Shown in pieces: positions 43,201 through 52,850 of a stretch of 64,000 nt of DNA (the stretch's first letter is position 1; each line of letters opens with the position of its first letter). The stretch is from an uncultured Clostridia bacterium. GTDB taxonomy: Bacteria; Bacillota; Clostridia; Lachnospirales; CAG-274. The notes beneath the pieces were generated by a model that had not been told where the DNA came from, ran no database searches, and saw nothing but the letters and a program-made list of their open reading frames with translations. The stretch covers positions 1 through 64,000 of the forward strand of contig CANRBC010000015.1 of the NCBI GenBank assembly GCA_947628755.1, given 5' to 3'. The translations under genes were made by a program, and so were the position numbers.

Positions 43201-44187
43201 ATGAAGGAGCTTGACAAGGATTTAAAGACAAAAAAATTCAAGAATGCCTATCTGCTTTTCGGCGAGGAAAGGTATCTCATCAATTCATACAAGGAAAAGC
43301 TGCGCGCGGCAATAGTTGACAAAAGCACGGAGCTTATGAATCTGAATATATACGACGGTCAGAGTACAGATGTAAAGGATATTATAGCCCAGGCAAATAC
43401 CGCGCCTTTTTTCAGCGATTACAGGCTTATAATGGTATCCGATACGGGACTTTTCAAGGAGGGTCGAAAGGAGGATTCCTCGGCTATGGCAGAGGCTGTC
43501 AAAAGCTGTGACAAAAGCTGCGTATTTCTTTTTTTCAATGAAAAGGTGGATAAGAGAAATGCTCTCTACAAGGCTGTGAAAAAATACGGCTACTGCTGTG
43601 AAATAAACGAGCTTAAGGAGCAGCAGCTCGCTCAATGGCTCACCGAATATTCCGACGGCAGGCTTAAAGGCTCAGACGCCGTATACTTTGTAAGAAACAT
43701 AGGTACAAGCCTTGAGAAGCTCACTCAGGAATATGACAAGCTCATTGCTTACGCAGGGGACAGCAAAATAAAAAGAGAGTATATAGACATAGCCTGCAGC
43801 AAATCCGACGAAATGAATATATATGATATGGTAGACGCCATAGGTGGCAAAAATACCGAAAGAGCCTTGGATATTTACAACAATATGCTTTTTGCCAAAA
43901 ACGAGCCTGTTGCCATAATGGGTATGATTTCAAGACAGTTCAGGCTAATACTTAAGTGCAAATATCTTCAAATACAGAAAAAATATAATTACAGGCAAAT
44001 AGCCGCAGAGCTTAGAATGAACGAATTCGTGGCTATGAAATGCACCTCCCAGGCTAAAAACTTCAGTATCAAAACTCTTATGTCTGCCATTGAGGACTGC
44101 GCAAAATGCGACAGCGATTTCAGACAAGGACTTATAGATATAAGGCTCGGTGTGGAGCTTATTATAATAAAGTATTCAAGAAAATAA
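43201..44187 (+). CDS. holA: DNA polymerase III delta subunit
   Basis: 328 residues from ATG 43201 (GGAGGTGACC upstream, inside the comEC end). NAYLLFGEERYLINSYKEKL at the start and LEKLTQEYDKLIAYAG...FDMVDAIG-type helices with SRQFRLILKCKYLQ are the HolA pattern. It opens the sliding clamp in the loader complex. comEC-holA adjacency is common in Firmicutes. Confidence 0.92.
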   Translation: MKELDKDLKTKKFKNAYLLFGEERYLINSYKEKLRAAIVDKSTELMNLNIYDGQSTDVKDIIAQANTAPFFSDYRLIMVSDTGLFKEGRKEDSSAMAEAVKSCDKSCVFLFFNEKVDKRNALYKAVKKYGYCCEINELKEQQLAQWLTEYSDGRLKGSDAVYFVRNIGTSLEKLTQEYDKLIAYAGDSKIKREYIDIACSKSDEMNIYDMVDAIGGKNTERALDIYNNMLFAKNEPVAIMGMISRQFRLILKCKYLQIQKKYNYRQIAAELRMNEFVAMKCTSQAKNFSIKTLMSAIEDCAKCDSDFRQGLIDIRLGVELIIIKYSRK

Positions 44188-44225
44188 ATGACGATATGGG
44201 TATTATCTGAATTATAATATTAAAA

Positions 44226-44530
44226 ATAAAGCTGTCACGTTATGACTTTTTTATCAATATGTCATAATGCGACAGCTTTGGTTGATTTAGGGGTGAATTT
44301 TTGTTTAGGCGACAAAGTATCGCTTTTACCAAGGGTAAAGGTTCTGGCAGTCCCGACCCTTCCACCGCCTACCGGCGGTCCCCCTCCCCTCCGACGCCCT
44401 GACGGGCTAGGGGAGGCTGGGTTGTGAGAGAGGGCTGGCTTTTCCGTAGGCAAAGTGCTGACCATGCGAAGCATGGTGGAAGGGTCGTTATGAAGCAAAA
44501 TAAAGCCAACATTACGTTAAACAAAACTTC
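44226..44530. repeat. Dispersed palindromic repeat, copy 1
   Basis: No gene is seen between holA and valS. The block starts with a 19-nt imperfect stem (44228-44246 with 44261-44279), then end A (AATTTTTGTTTAGG, 44296-44309) and finishes with end B (TTACGTTAAACAAAACTT, 44512-44529), whose inverse shares TTTTGTTTA with end A. Inside are GC-rich stems (44370-44420) and GGGTCG/CGACCC motifs. A second copy in opposite orientation is at 61437-61815. It may be a non-coding mobile element of MITE type or a widespread intergenic repeat. Confidence 0.8.
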
Positions 44531-44550
44531 AACACAACGACCCTTTATAT

Positions 44551-47178
44551 TTACCCTATTCTTGCTATTTGCTCCTCGACATTTTTAAGCATAGTGCTGT
44601 ATTTTTCCAGCTTAGCTCTTTCTTCATTTATTACCTTTTCGGGAGCTTTTGAAACGAAGCCTTGATTTGAGAGCTTCTTTTCAACTCTTTCTACCTCTTT
44701 AACGAGCTTATCTCTTTCCTTGGCAAGTCTTTCCTTTTCCTTGGCAATATCCACAAGCTCTGCAAAGGGCATATATATCATACCATTGTGAATAACGGCT
44801 GAAACGGCGTCGTCGCCTATGCCCGTCTTGTCGGACTGTACTATTACCTCGCTTGCATAGGCAAGAGGCACAAAGAACACCTTGCCCTTTTCAAATATAG
44901 ACTGTACATCAGCGTTTTCGCTTACTACGAATACCTTTGCCTTTCTGCTTGGAGCAACGTTCATATTTGCTCTTACGTTTCTTATTGACTTGATAGCCTC
45001 TTTCATAAGCTCTATGTTCTTTTCATCTGCTTCAAAGTTATATTCCTCTGTGTATTCAGGCCACTTGGAAAGCATTATTGTCTCCTCGTCGCTCTGTACG
45101 GAGGTAAATATTTCCTCTGTAACAAAAGGCATAAAAGGATGAAGCAGCTTAAGAGCGTTTATAAGAACTGTCTTAAGCGTCCATAAGGCTGCATTTCTGG
45201 TAGTATCCTCCTTGTTGTAAAGTCTTGGCTTTACCATTTCTATATACCAGTCGCAGTATTCGTCCCATATAAAATCGTATACATTCTGAACGGCTATACC
45301 CAATTCATAGGCATCCAGATTAGCGGTAACATTTTTGGCAAGAGAATTTACCTTACTGAGTATCCACTTATCCGCAGATGTAAGCCGGGAAATATCGCAG
45401 CTCGGCTCGTCGTCGCCCATATTCATCATTACAAACCTTGTGGCATTCCACAGCTTGTTTGCAAAGTTTCTGCTGTTTTCAACTCTCTCATTATAGAATC
45501 TCATATCGTTTCCCGGAGCGTTGCCTGTAATAAGAGTAAGCCTTAAGGCGTCTGCGCCGTAGTCCTTTATTATCTCAAGAGGGTCTATGCCGTTTCCAAG
45601 GGATTTACTCATCTTTCTTCCCTGACTGTCTCTTACAAGACCGTGTATAAGAACTGTTCTGAAAGGTACCTCTCCCATTTGCTCCATAGCTGAAAATACC
45701 ATTCTTACTACCCAGAAGAATATGATGTCATAGCCTGTTACAAGCACGCTTGTAGGATAGAAATGCTCCAGCTCAGGCGTCTTTTCCGGCCAGCCAAGTG
45801 TTGAAAACGGCCAAAGAGCTGATGAAAACCATGTGTCAAGGCAATCCTCGTCCTGTACTATATGAGTGCCTCCGCACTTGGGACAGACCTTGGGAGCTTC
45901 CGTGCTTACTATTACCTCGCCGCAGTCGCAGTAGTAGGCAGGTATTCTATGACCCCACCACAGCTGTCTTGAAATACACCAGTCATGTATGTCCTCAAGC
46001 CAGTGAGTGTATATCTTGCCGAAGCGGTCGGGAACGAATTTAAGGTCGCCCTTGTAGTAGGCGTCAAGAGCAGGCTTTGCAAGCTCGTCCATTTTAACGA
46101 ACCATTGCTTTTTAATAAGCGGCTCTATTACGCTTCCGCATCTGTCGTGAGTACCTACGGCATGATTGATTTCTTCCTTCTTTATGAACAGACCCATTTC
46201 GTCAAGCTCTTTAACTATCTGCTTTCTTGCCTCGTATCTGTCCATGCCTGCAAATTTTCCGCCGTTTTCATTTATAGTGCCGTCGTCGTTTAATATATTT
46301 ATTTTAGGCAGATTATGTCTTTCGCCTACCTCAAAGTCGTTAGGGTCATGAGCAGGAGTTATCTTAACTACGCCTGTACCGAATTCCATATCAACATAGC
46401 TGTCCTCTATAATAGGTATCTCCCTGTTCACAAAGGGCAGTATACATACCTTGCCTACAACATCCTTATATCTTTCGTCATCGGGATTTACGGCAATAGC
46501 AGTATCGCCAAGCATAGTTTCAGGTCTTGTGGTAGCAAACTCCAGGAATCTGTCAGTACCCTTTATGGGATACTTTATATGCCAAAAGCCGCCCTGCATA
46601 TCCGTATGCTCCACCTCTGCGTCGGAAATGGTCGTCTGACAGGTAGGACACCAGTTTATCAGCTTTTCACCGCGGTATATATAGCCCTTTTCATAGAGTC
46701 TGCAAAATACAGTAAGCACTGCGTTGGAAAGACCCTCGTCCATTGTGAAACGCTCTCTTTCCCAGTCACAGGAGGAGCCCAGCTTCATAAGCTGATTGAG
46801 TATAGTGCCGCCGTACTCTCTTTTCCACTCCCACGCTCTTTTGAGGAATCCCTCTCTGCCTATATCCTCCTTGGTAATGCCCTCCTCGCGCATTTTGTTC
46901 ACTATTTTTACCTCGGTGGAAATAGCCGCGTGATCCGTACCCGGAACCCAGAGAGCATTATATCCCTGCATTCTCTTCCATCTTATGAGTATATCCTGCA
47001 GCGTTTCGTCAAGGGCATGACCCATGTGAAGCTGTCCAGTTATATTCGGCGGAGGTATAACGATTGTAAAGGGCTCTTTGCTCTTGTCTACCTCGGCGTG
47101 AAAGTATCCCTTATCGAGCCAGTTTTTATAAATTCTGTCCTCAATAGAGGGGTCGTAGTTTTTAGCCATTTCTTTCAT
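44551..47178 (-). CDS. valS: Valyl-tRNA synthetase
   Basis: 875 residues, normal length. Class I signatures: HMGHALDE (HIGH-type, about 46-53) and [13 protein letters not shown]-terminal coiled coil ([28 protein letters not shown]) as in ValRS. Charges tRNA-Val. Controlled by the T-box leader at 47241-47482. Confidence 0.97.
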   Translation of the reverse strand: MKEMAKNYDPSIEDRIYKNWLDKGYFHAEVDKSKEPFTIVIPPPNITGQLHMGHALDETLQDILIRWKRMQGYNALWVPGTDHAAISTEVKIVNKMREEGITKEDIGREGFLKRAWEWKREYGGTILNQLMKLGSSCDWERERFTMDEGLSNAVLTVFCRLYEKGYIYRGEKLINWCPTCQTTISDAEVEHTDMQGGFWHIKYPIKGTDRFLEFATTRPETMLGDTAIAVNPDDERYKDVVGKVCILPFVNREIPIIEDSYVDMEFGTGVVKITPAHDPNDFEVGERHNLPKINILNDDGTINENGGKFAGMDRYEARKQIVKELDEMGLFIKKEEINHAVGTHDRCGSVIEPLIKKQWFVKMDELAKPALDAYYKGDLKFVPDRFGKIYTHWLEDIHDWCISRQLWWGHRIPAYYCDCGEVIVSTEAPKVCPKCGGTHIVQDEDCLDTWFSSALWPFSTLGWPEKTPELEHFYPTSVLVTGYDIIFFWVVRMVFSAMEQMGEVPFRTVLIHGLVRDSQGRKMSKSLGNGIDPLEIIKDYGADALRLTLITGNAPGNDMRFYNERVENSRNFANKLWNATRFVMMNMGDDEPSCDISRLTSADKWILSKVNSLAKNVTANLDAYELGIAVQNVYDFIWDEYCDWYIEMVKPRLYNKEDTTRNAALWTLKTVLINALKLLHPFMPFVTEEIFTSVQSDEETIMLSKWPEYTEEYNFEADEKNIELMKEAIKSIRNVRANMNVAPSRKAKVFVVSENADVQSIFEKGKVFFVPLAYASEVIVQSDKTGIGDDAVSAVIHNGMIYMPFAELVDIAKEKERLAKERDKLVKEVERVEKKLSNQGFVSKAPEKVINEERAKLEKYSTMLKNVEEQIARIG

Positions 47179-47240
47179 AATAGCTGTCCTCCTGTATGGT
47201 TTTATGAATTTATGATTTATAGATATTATTGTCCGTTAAA

Positions 47241-47482
47241 TTAAAAAGGATACTTTCGTCAACTAAAGGACGAAAGTATCCGTGGTACCACCTTAATTCC
47301 TGCATAGGCAGGCGCTCTTGGTCCTGTAACGCAGACCATACGCTCCGCTTAAATCTCTTCGGCGGAAGGACTCCGAAGCTACCTTCGGCAACACTTACGG
47401 CAAAGCGCCTTTCAGCTCATAAGCGCTTCTCTCTTTGAGGTGATATTGCCTACTCCTCTTCTTCTCTGTCCGTATTATTATA
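47241..47482 (-). promoter_or_regulatory. T-box riboswitch leader of valS
   Basis: The T-box core AAGGTGGTACCACGG is exact (47294-47280). It overlaps the 5' arm of a strong terminator whose stem is 47281-47268 with 47260-47248, followed by T-run, giving the terminator/antiterminator switch. Upstream hairpins with AG-rich bulge fit Stem I; a GTA within GAAGGTAGC (about 47380) could be the valine specifier. TATAAT at 47482-47477 is the probable -10. Confidence 0.92.
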
Positions 47483-47725
47483 TCAGCTTAAGAAATCAAC
47501 TATTGCTTCACAAGCATTTGCCTCATCTGAGCCCTCGGCAGTAATTTCCACCTTATTGCCGGAAAGAGAGCCGATAGATATTACGCCCATAATGCTCTTA
47601 AGGTTAATTTCCTTATTGTCCATCTTAAGGCGTATAGAGCTGGCATACCTGCCTGCTGTCTGTACAAGCATAGGTATAGGCCTTTCTATCATGCTTGAGC
47701 CTACTGTAATCGTTTTCTTAACCAT
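47483..47725 (-). CDS. HPr-like (Crh-type) protein lacking the active-site histidine
   Basis: 80 residues with HPr fold. The position of HPr His15 is occupied by Ile13 in SSMIERPIPM, so it cannot carry the PTS phosphate, whereas the regulatory Ser (Ser44 in NLKSIMGVISIG) is kept. That is the pattern of Crh. The context rapZ-whiA-HPr-like plus hprK upstream matches the Bacillus yvcJ-yvcK-whiA-crh arrangement. Predicted to be phosphorylated by HprK and to work in carbon control. Overlaps whiA by 8 bp. Confidence 0.87.
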   Translation of the reverse strand: MVKKTITVGSSMIERPIPMLVQTAGRYASSIRLKMDNKEINLKSIMGVISIGSLSGNKVEITAEGSDEANACEAIVDFLS

Positions 47726-48635
47726 AGTTATTGTCCCCCTTGAGTTTATCTGCGATATCGCATATTTTCTTTAATCTGTGATTGACACCTGACTTACCGA
47801 CAGGCGGAACCATTTTTTCTCCCAGTTCTTTTAAGCTGGCGTCTGCGTACATAATACGCATTTCCGCCATTTTCTTAAGATTATCGGGCAGATAATCAAG
47901 CCCTTTGCTCTTTGAAATGTAGTTAATCGCTTCTATCTGTCTAAGAGAAGCCGATACGATCTTGCCGAGGTTGGCCGTTTCGCAGTTCACAAGTCTGTTG
48001 ACATTGTTGCGCACACCCTTGAGCACTCTGAGATTTTCCAGTTCGAGAAGAGCCCTGTGCGCCGACATGACATTGAGCAAATCGACTATAAGCTCGGCTT
48101 CCTTGCAGTAAATCACAAAATGATTTTTCCTCTCGACTATTTTCATGGTTATACCAAAGCTGCCTATAAGCTCCTTAAGACTGCGGGCATGGTCATAGTC
48201 ATTGTCCACAAATTCTATATGGTAGTGCTTATTGGGGTCGCTTACAGAACCGCAGCATATAAATGCCGTTCTTATATAGGCTCTCTTGCAGCAGTTCCTT
48301 GATACAACACTTAAATTTATAGGGGAGTCGATGCTGAAATCCGTATCACAGACAACGCCTGTGGCGTCAAGTATTTTATCTACAAGCGCCTCGTCGTCTA
48401 TTGTTATATTTCCCTTTTGACAGCTTACGTCAGCGCCGAACAGCCTTTTAATAAAAGACTTGGTCATATCGAGCACGGCTGAATTTTCATTATGTATCAT
48501 AATGAGCCTTCGCCCATTATAAGTGCCGGTAAAACCGTTTGTATTTATTACGGCGGCCAGTGCGGCTATAAGACAATGCCCGTTCTTATAATCGTATGCG
48601 AATAATTCCTTTTTTACATCTGAAGAAAATGACAT
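47718..48635 (-). CDS. whiA: WhiA sporulation/division regulator
   Basis: 305 residues from ATG 48635 (GGGGAG). N-terminal LAGLIDADG-like part (SFSSDVKKELFAY...AALAAVINTNGF) and C-terminal helix-turn-helix (LPDNLKKMAEMRIMYADASLKELGEKM...GKSGVNHRLKKI). WhiA influences cell division in Firmicutes. Coupled to the HPr-like gene. Confidence 0.94.
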   Translation of the reverse strand: MSFSSDVKKELFAYDYKNGHCLIAALAAVINTNGFTGTYNGRRLIMIHNENSAVLDMTKSFIKRLFGADVSCQKGNITIDDEALVDKILDATGVVCDTDFSIDSPINLSVVSRNCCKRAYIRTAFICCGSVSDPNKHYHIEFVDNDYDHARSLKELIGSFGITMKIVERKNHFVIYCKEAELIVDLLNVMSAHRALLELENLRVLKGVRNNVNRLVNCETANLGKIVSASLRQIEAINYISKSKGLDYLPDNLKKMAEMRIMYADASLKELGEKMVPPVGKSGVNHRLKKICDIADKLKGDNNYG

Positions 48636-48722
48636 ATATCTCCCCGACATAATGTATTAATCACAGGCATAAGATATGTGAACATGGCATATATAGTAAG
48701 CTATTTACCATAAACAAGTATA

Positions 48723-49592
48723 CTACCTCTTTCCATCTTTGTCAATATCTCTGTGAGCAATTATAACACTATGCCCAACTCTTTTTAAATTATTGTACAG
48801 TTCATTGGCTAAAGTGACACTTCTATGCTTTCCGCCTGTGCAGCCTATGGCAATAACTAACTGATTTTTGCCCTCCTTTATATAATTGGGTATCAAAAAT
48901 TCACACAGATCGGTGAGCTTGTTTCTGAACTCCGCAGCCTCCGGCCACTTCATAACATAGTCCCTTACAGCCACATCGTTGCCCGTAAGCTCCTTAAGCT
49001 CCGCCACATAAAAGGGATTGGGTATGAACCTTACGTCGAATACAAGGTCTGCGTCGGGAGGCAAGCCGTACTTAAAGCCAAAGCTGAGTACCGTGACCAT
49101 AAGGCTTTTAAAATCCTTGCCCTCAAGGAAGATTTCGCCAAGCTGCACTCTCAGCTGTCTTGTCAGCATATAGGTGGTGTCTATTATATAATCGGCTCTG
49201 TTCTTTATTTCCCTTAGTATTTCTCTTTCCTTCCTTATGCCGTCAATAAGTCTTTCGCCCTTGGCATTAAGAGGATGATTTCTTCTGGACTCCTTATATC
49301 TCTTGAGAAGTATACTGTCCTCACAGTCAAGGAAAAGTATTTCAAAGCGGTTATGCTCGCTTTCTATCTCCGACAAAAAGCTGAAAAGCTCGCCGAAAAG
49401 GCTTCCGCCTCTTATGTCTATACCCAAGGCAACGTTTTCGTTGTCAAAGGAGGGATTTTCACAAAGCTCTATAAACTTCGGTATAAGACCCGGAGGAAGA
49501 TTGTCTATGCAAAAAAAGCCTACGTCCTCCAGAAATTTAAGCACCGTACTTTTTCCCGCGCCGGACATTCCCGTAACAATTACAAATCTCAT
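48723..49592 (-). CDS. rapZ: RapZ-family nucleotide-binding protein
   Basis: 289 residues. Walker A VTGMSGAGKST (5-15), FLDCEDSILLKRYKESRRNHPL and the C-terminal IGCTGGKHRSVTLANEL block are typical of YvcJ/RapZ. Binds GTP/ATP; in E. coli it controls GlmZ RNA and amino-sugar synthesis, in Bacillus its role is less clear. The neighbour yvcK is not present. About 90 bp of leader precedes whiA. Confidence 0.94.
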   Translation of the reverse strand: MRFVIVTGMSGAGKSTVLKFLEDVGFFCIDNLPPGLIPKFIELCENPSFDNENVALGIDIRGGSLFGELFSFLSEIESEHNRFEILFLDCEDSILLKRYKESRRNHPLNAKGERLIDGIRKEREILREIKNRADYIIDTTYMLTRQLRVQLGEIFLEGKDFKSLMVTVLSFGFKYGLPPDADLVFDVRFIPNPFYVAELKELTGNDVAVRDYVMKWPEAAEFRNKLTDLCEFLIPNYIKEGKNQLVIAIGCTGGKHRSVTLANELYNNLKRVGHSVIIAHRDIDKDGKR

Positions 49593-49609
49593 ACCGCTTT
49601 CCTCCTTAG

Positions 49610-50512
49610 CTACTCCCCTATTATCCTTACCTCCGGTTCAAGCATTACGCCGAATTTATCATAAACTGTTTTACGCACATGGTCTATAAGCTCAATAACC
49701 TCTCCTGCCGTTGCTCCGCCGTTATTTACCACAAAGCCACAGTGCTTTGGGCTTACCTGAGCCTGACCTACGCTATACCCTCTCAGACCGCTGTCGTCTA
49801 TGAGCTTGCCCGCAAAATAGCCCTCGGGTCTTTTAAATGTACTGCCTGCGCTGGGCAGCTCTACAGGCTGCTTTGAATTTCTCTGTTGGGCAAGCTCAGC
49901 CATTTTTGCTTTTATATCCTCGTAATTTCCCTTTTCAAGCTCGAATACCGCTTCCAGCACAGTCATGCCCTCTCGCATTATACTGCTCGTTCTGTAGCCG
50001 AATTGAGAGGAGGCGTTGTCTATGGTTTCCACATTTCCGTTTACAAGCACCTTGGCGGAAACAAATATATCCTTGATTTCTCCGCCGTAAGCTCCCGCGT
50101 TCATACACACAGCGCCGCCTACGGTGCCAGGGATACCGCTGAGACATTCCATACCTGTAAGAGAACAGTCCAGAGCCTTTTTAGCCACAGAAGAAAGCAG
50201 CGCTCCGGCTCCTGCCCTAATTATATTGTCCTCGGCATTTATATAGCTTAAGCCCTTGTATATCTGTATTATTATTCCTCGGAAGCCTTTATCCCTTACA
50301 AGAAGATTGCTGCCGTTCCCTATAAAATAATAGGGCAGTCCGCTTTCCTCCGCCAATCTGACGGCTCTGCATACTCCCTCGATACCTTGGGGAGTTACGA
50401 ATATATCGGCATTTCCCCCTATTCGGAAGGTAGTGTGCTTGCCCATAGGCTCGTCGAGCAATACGTTTTCCTCACCCAGAGCCTCTCTGAATTTGCCTGT
50501 AATTTCTGTCAT
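49610..50512 (-). CDS. murB: UDP-N-acetylenolpyruvoylglucosamine reductase
   Basis: 300 residues. FAD-binding THTFRIGGNADIFVTPQG-type start (reads KHTTFRIGGNADIFV), GTVGGAVCMNAGAYGGEIKD, and PSAGSTFKRPEGYFAGKLIDDSGLRG. Type IIb MurB. Makes UDP-MurNAc for peptidoglycan. Confidence 0.96.
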   Translation of the reverse strand: MTEITGKFREALGEENVLLDEPMGKHTTFRIGGNADIFVTPQGIEGVCRAVRLAEESGLPYYFIGNGSNLLVRDKGFRGIIIQIYKGLSYINAEDNIIRAGAGALLSSVAKKALDCSLTGMECLSGIPGTVGGAVCMNAGAYGGEIKDIFVSAKVLVNGNVETIDNASSQFGYRTSSIMREGMTVLEAVFELEKGNYEDIKAKMAELAQQRNSKQPVELPSAGSTFKRPEGYFAGKLIDDSGLRGYSVGQAQVSPKHCGFVVNNGGATAGEVIELIDHVRKTVYDKFGVMLEPEVRIIGE

Positions 50513-50523
50513 AGCCGCTCCTT

Positions 50524-51468
50524 TTATTTTCTGCCAAGCATTGCAGCGCCTACAATACCTGCGTCGTTGCCAAGCGTGGCAATTTTAAGCTCCGTTTTGT
50601 TATCTCCGCCGTATACCTTTTCGTCAAGTATTTTCTGTATAGGCTTTATCACTCTGTCCCCCTGGGCGCATACTCCGCCGCCTATGACAACAGCCTCGGG
50701 CTGGAATATATTTACAAGATTTACAATACCTATAGCAAGATAGTTTATATATCTGCCAAGTATGTATTCTGCAACCTCATCTCCCAAATCTGCCGCGTCA
50801 AATACAGTCTTGGCGTCTATGAGCTTTATATTGCCGTCTACAATATCGTATATCTTGCTGCTTGGATATTTGGCGGCGGCAATTCTTCCCTCGCGTCTGA
50901 GAGCAGAAGCCGAAGCATAAGCCTCCCAGCAGCCCTTACGTCCACAGCTGCACGTTTCGCCGTCGGCAACTATGACCATGTGACCTGCCTCTCCTCCGCC
51001 ACCGAAAGAGCCTGAAAATACCTTTCCGTTTATAATTATGCCTGCGCCTACGCCTGTACCTATGGTAACATATATAATATTCCTGTTGCCGTGAGCAGCG
51101 CCGCATACGTTCTCGCCTATTGCCGCGCAGTTGGCGTCGTTTTCTATATATACGGGCAGACCTATTCTCTTGTTCATTTCCTTTACTATATTTACATTCT
51201 TGAAGGTAAGATTGTTGGCGTAGAGAAGTATGCCCTTTTTCTTATTTATGATGCCGGGCACTCCAAGACCAAGAGCTTCTATATCCTCGAAGCCTATATT
51301 CAACTCCTCTGCCAGCTTGTTGCACAAAGCCGCCATATCGTCCAGAATATCCACGGCTTCCCTTCCGTTCATAGTAGGTGTAACTGCCTTTGCCAGTATT
51401 TCTCCACTTTCGTTTACTATTCCTGCGGAAATATTAGTTCCGCCCAAATCTATTCCAAGATAATACAT
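50524..51468 (-). CDS. ROK-family glucokinase
   Basis: 314 residues from ATG 51468 (GGAGGGTGATATT). ATP motif DLGGTNISAGI, substrate part ENDANCAAIGE and zinc motif CSCGRKGCWEAYAS. Probably glucokinase (GlcK); ROK members can also be N-acetylmannosamine or fructose kinases. In operon with hprK, placing sugar phosphorylation with catabolite signalling. Confidence 0.9.
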   Translation of the reverse strand: MYYLGIDLGGTNISAGIVNESGEILAKAVTPTMNGREAVDILDDMAALCNKLAEELNIGFEDIEALGLGVPGIINKKKGILLYANNLTFKNVNIVKEMNKRIGLPVYIENDANCAAIGENVCGAAHGNRNIIYVTIGTGVGAGIIINGKVFSGSFGGGGEAGHMVIVADGETCSCGRKGCWEAYASASALRREGRIAAAKYPSSKIYDIVDGNIKLIDAKTVFDAADLGDEVAEYILGRYINYLAIGIVNLVNIFQPEAVVIGGGVCAQGDRVIKPIQKILDEKVYGGDNKTELKIATLGNDAGIVGAAMLGRK

Positions 51469-51491
51469 AATATCACCCTCCTGTGACAATT

Positions 51492-52418
51492 TTAATTGCC
51501 CTTCATGGCGCTGTTCATAATAGCGTCGTTAAGAGCCTGCGCCGCATTGTAACCCATTTTCTTCTGACGGCAGTTTACAGCGGCAGATTCGCATATAATG
51601 GCAAGGTTTCTGCCCGGACGTACCGGAATGGAATGACATATTACCTTATTGCCCAATATGTCCATATATTCCTCCTTTATTCCCAGTCTGTCGTATGCCT
51701 TGCCCTTTTCCCAGTATTCCAGCTTTATTACAAGGTCTATCTCCTGAGTGTCCTTTACGGACTGAACGCCGAACATCTGCTTTACGTTTATAATGCCTAT
51801 ACCTCTTACCTCTATGAAATACCGTATAAGCTCCGGACAGCTGCCCACAAGTACATCGTGGGAAACCTTCTTTATCTCAACGGCGTCGTCGGCAACAAGT
51901 CTGTGACCTCTTTTTATAAGCTCAAGAGCCGCCTCGCTTTTACCTATACCGCTTTCGCCCGTAATAAGAACGCCCTCGCCGTATACGTCTACAAGTACGC
52001 CGTGTACGGTAGTCCTGGGAGCAAGCTCTACCTTAAGCCATTTCAGAAGCTCGCCTGTAAACTCGGATGTGGTTTCCTGGGATTGGAGTATCGGTATTTT
52101 CCTCTCCTTGGCATAAAACAGCATCTCGGGATGGGGTTCAAGCCCTCTGCAAATAACTACGCAGGGCATATCGTACTGAAAAATCTTTTCGAGAGTTTCC
52201 TGTCTGAATTCAGGGGTTAGCTTGCACAGATAGGTATACTCCACTATGCCTATTACCTGTATTCTCTCGCTGTCAAAATAATCAAAAAATCCTGCCAACT
52301 GTAATGCAGGTCTGTTTATTCCGGGGGATTCTATATAAATTTCCGAAATGTCAATATCTTCCGTCAAATTCTTAAGAGAAAATTCCTTTGCTATCTCCTG
52401 TAAGCTGACTGAGTACAT
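51492..52418 (-). CDS. hprK: HPr kinase/phosphorylase
   Basis: 308 residues. N-terminal receiver-like domain, Walker A GESGIGKSE, and the C-terminal signature EVRGIGIINVKQMFG. Phosphorylates HPr and Crh at the regulatory Ser in response to fructose-bisphosphate. First gene of the six-gene operon that ends with the HPr-like gene, so kinase and target are co-expressed. Confidence 0.96.
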   Translation of the reverse strand: MYSVSLQEIAKEFSLKNLTEDIDISEIYIESPGINRPALQLAGFFDYFDSERIQVIGIVEYTYLCKLTPEFRQETLEKIFQYDMPCVVICRGLEPHPEMLFYAKERKIPILQSQETTSEFTGELLKWLKVELAPRTTVHGVLVDVYGEGVLITGESGIGKSEAALELIKRGHRLVADDAVEIKKVSHDVLVGSCPELIRYFIEVRGIGIINVKQMFGVQSVKDTQEIDLVIKLEYWEKGKAYDRLGIKEEYMDILGNKVICHSIPVRPGRNLAIICESAAVNCRQKKMGYNAAQALNDAIMNSAMKGN

Positions 52419-52546
52419 ATCGTACCTCCTATTGGGTTTTACTTTATTATCTGTATGTTATTCAAAAAAATCCATAATTAATAATAACTCATTTTTCCAT
52501 ATATTTCAATTAATATTTGAAATTTTAAGATAATTGAAATATAAAA

Positions 52547-52838
52547 GCTGCCGCACGGCAGCGCAGCAGCGCATACTGTCGAAAAAACAATATTTTGACA
52601 GTAAATATGAATTAAAATAAAGAACAGTCTGTAAAAAAGCGTCGCAGACTTTAATCCGCAGGAGGAATTCACTTCCTCCGAGGACAGGAACTTTTCTGTA
52701 ATTTAGGCATTTATGCCTAAATTGCGGAAAACACGGCTGGTTCCTACCTTAGCTAACTGAAAGAAATGCCAAAAAGCATTTCTTTCAAGCGTGTCGATTT
52801 ATCGACACGCAGAGCTGCTGCACGGCAGCGCAGCAGCG
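52547..52838. other. Structured intergenic block flanked by 25-bp direct repeats
   Basis: There is no credible gene between hprK and the SMR genes. A 25-bp sequence at 52547-52571 recurs at 52814-52838 with one mismatch; each copy is itself partly palindromic. Between them lie consecutive hairpins: 52576-52601, 52700-52723 (11-bp perfect stem), 52759-52786 (11-bp perfect stem) and 52789-52810 (10-bp perfect stem), plus weaker ones near 52620-52690. This could be a non-coding RNA, a mobile repeat unit, or stacked terminators. Confidence 0.7.
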
Positions 52839-52850
52839 TAAATATAAGCC

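Noticed and set aside
44242-44498. Short ORFs on both strands in the 44.3-kb gap
   Set aside because: They cover the palindromic repeat, and are Pro/Gly-rich artefacts of its stems.
46315-47244. Long rightward open frame (309 codons) opposite valS
   Set aside because: Lies wholly antisense to a full-length valyl-tRNA synthetase, has no ribosome site and no recognisable protein pattern.
52547-52838. Retron or group II intron remnant
   Set aside because: Hairpins are suggestive, but there is no reverse transcriptase or conserved intron domain nearby; left as an unassigned structured block.
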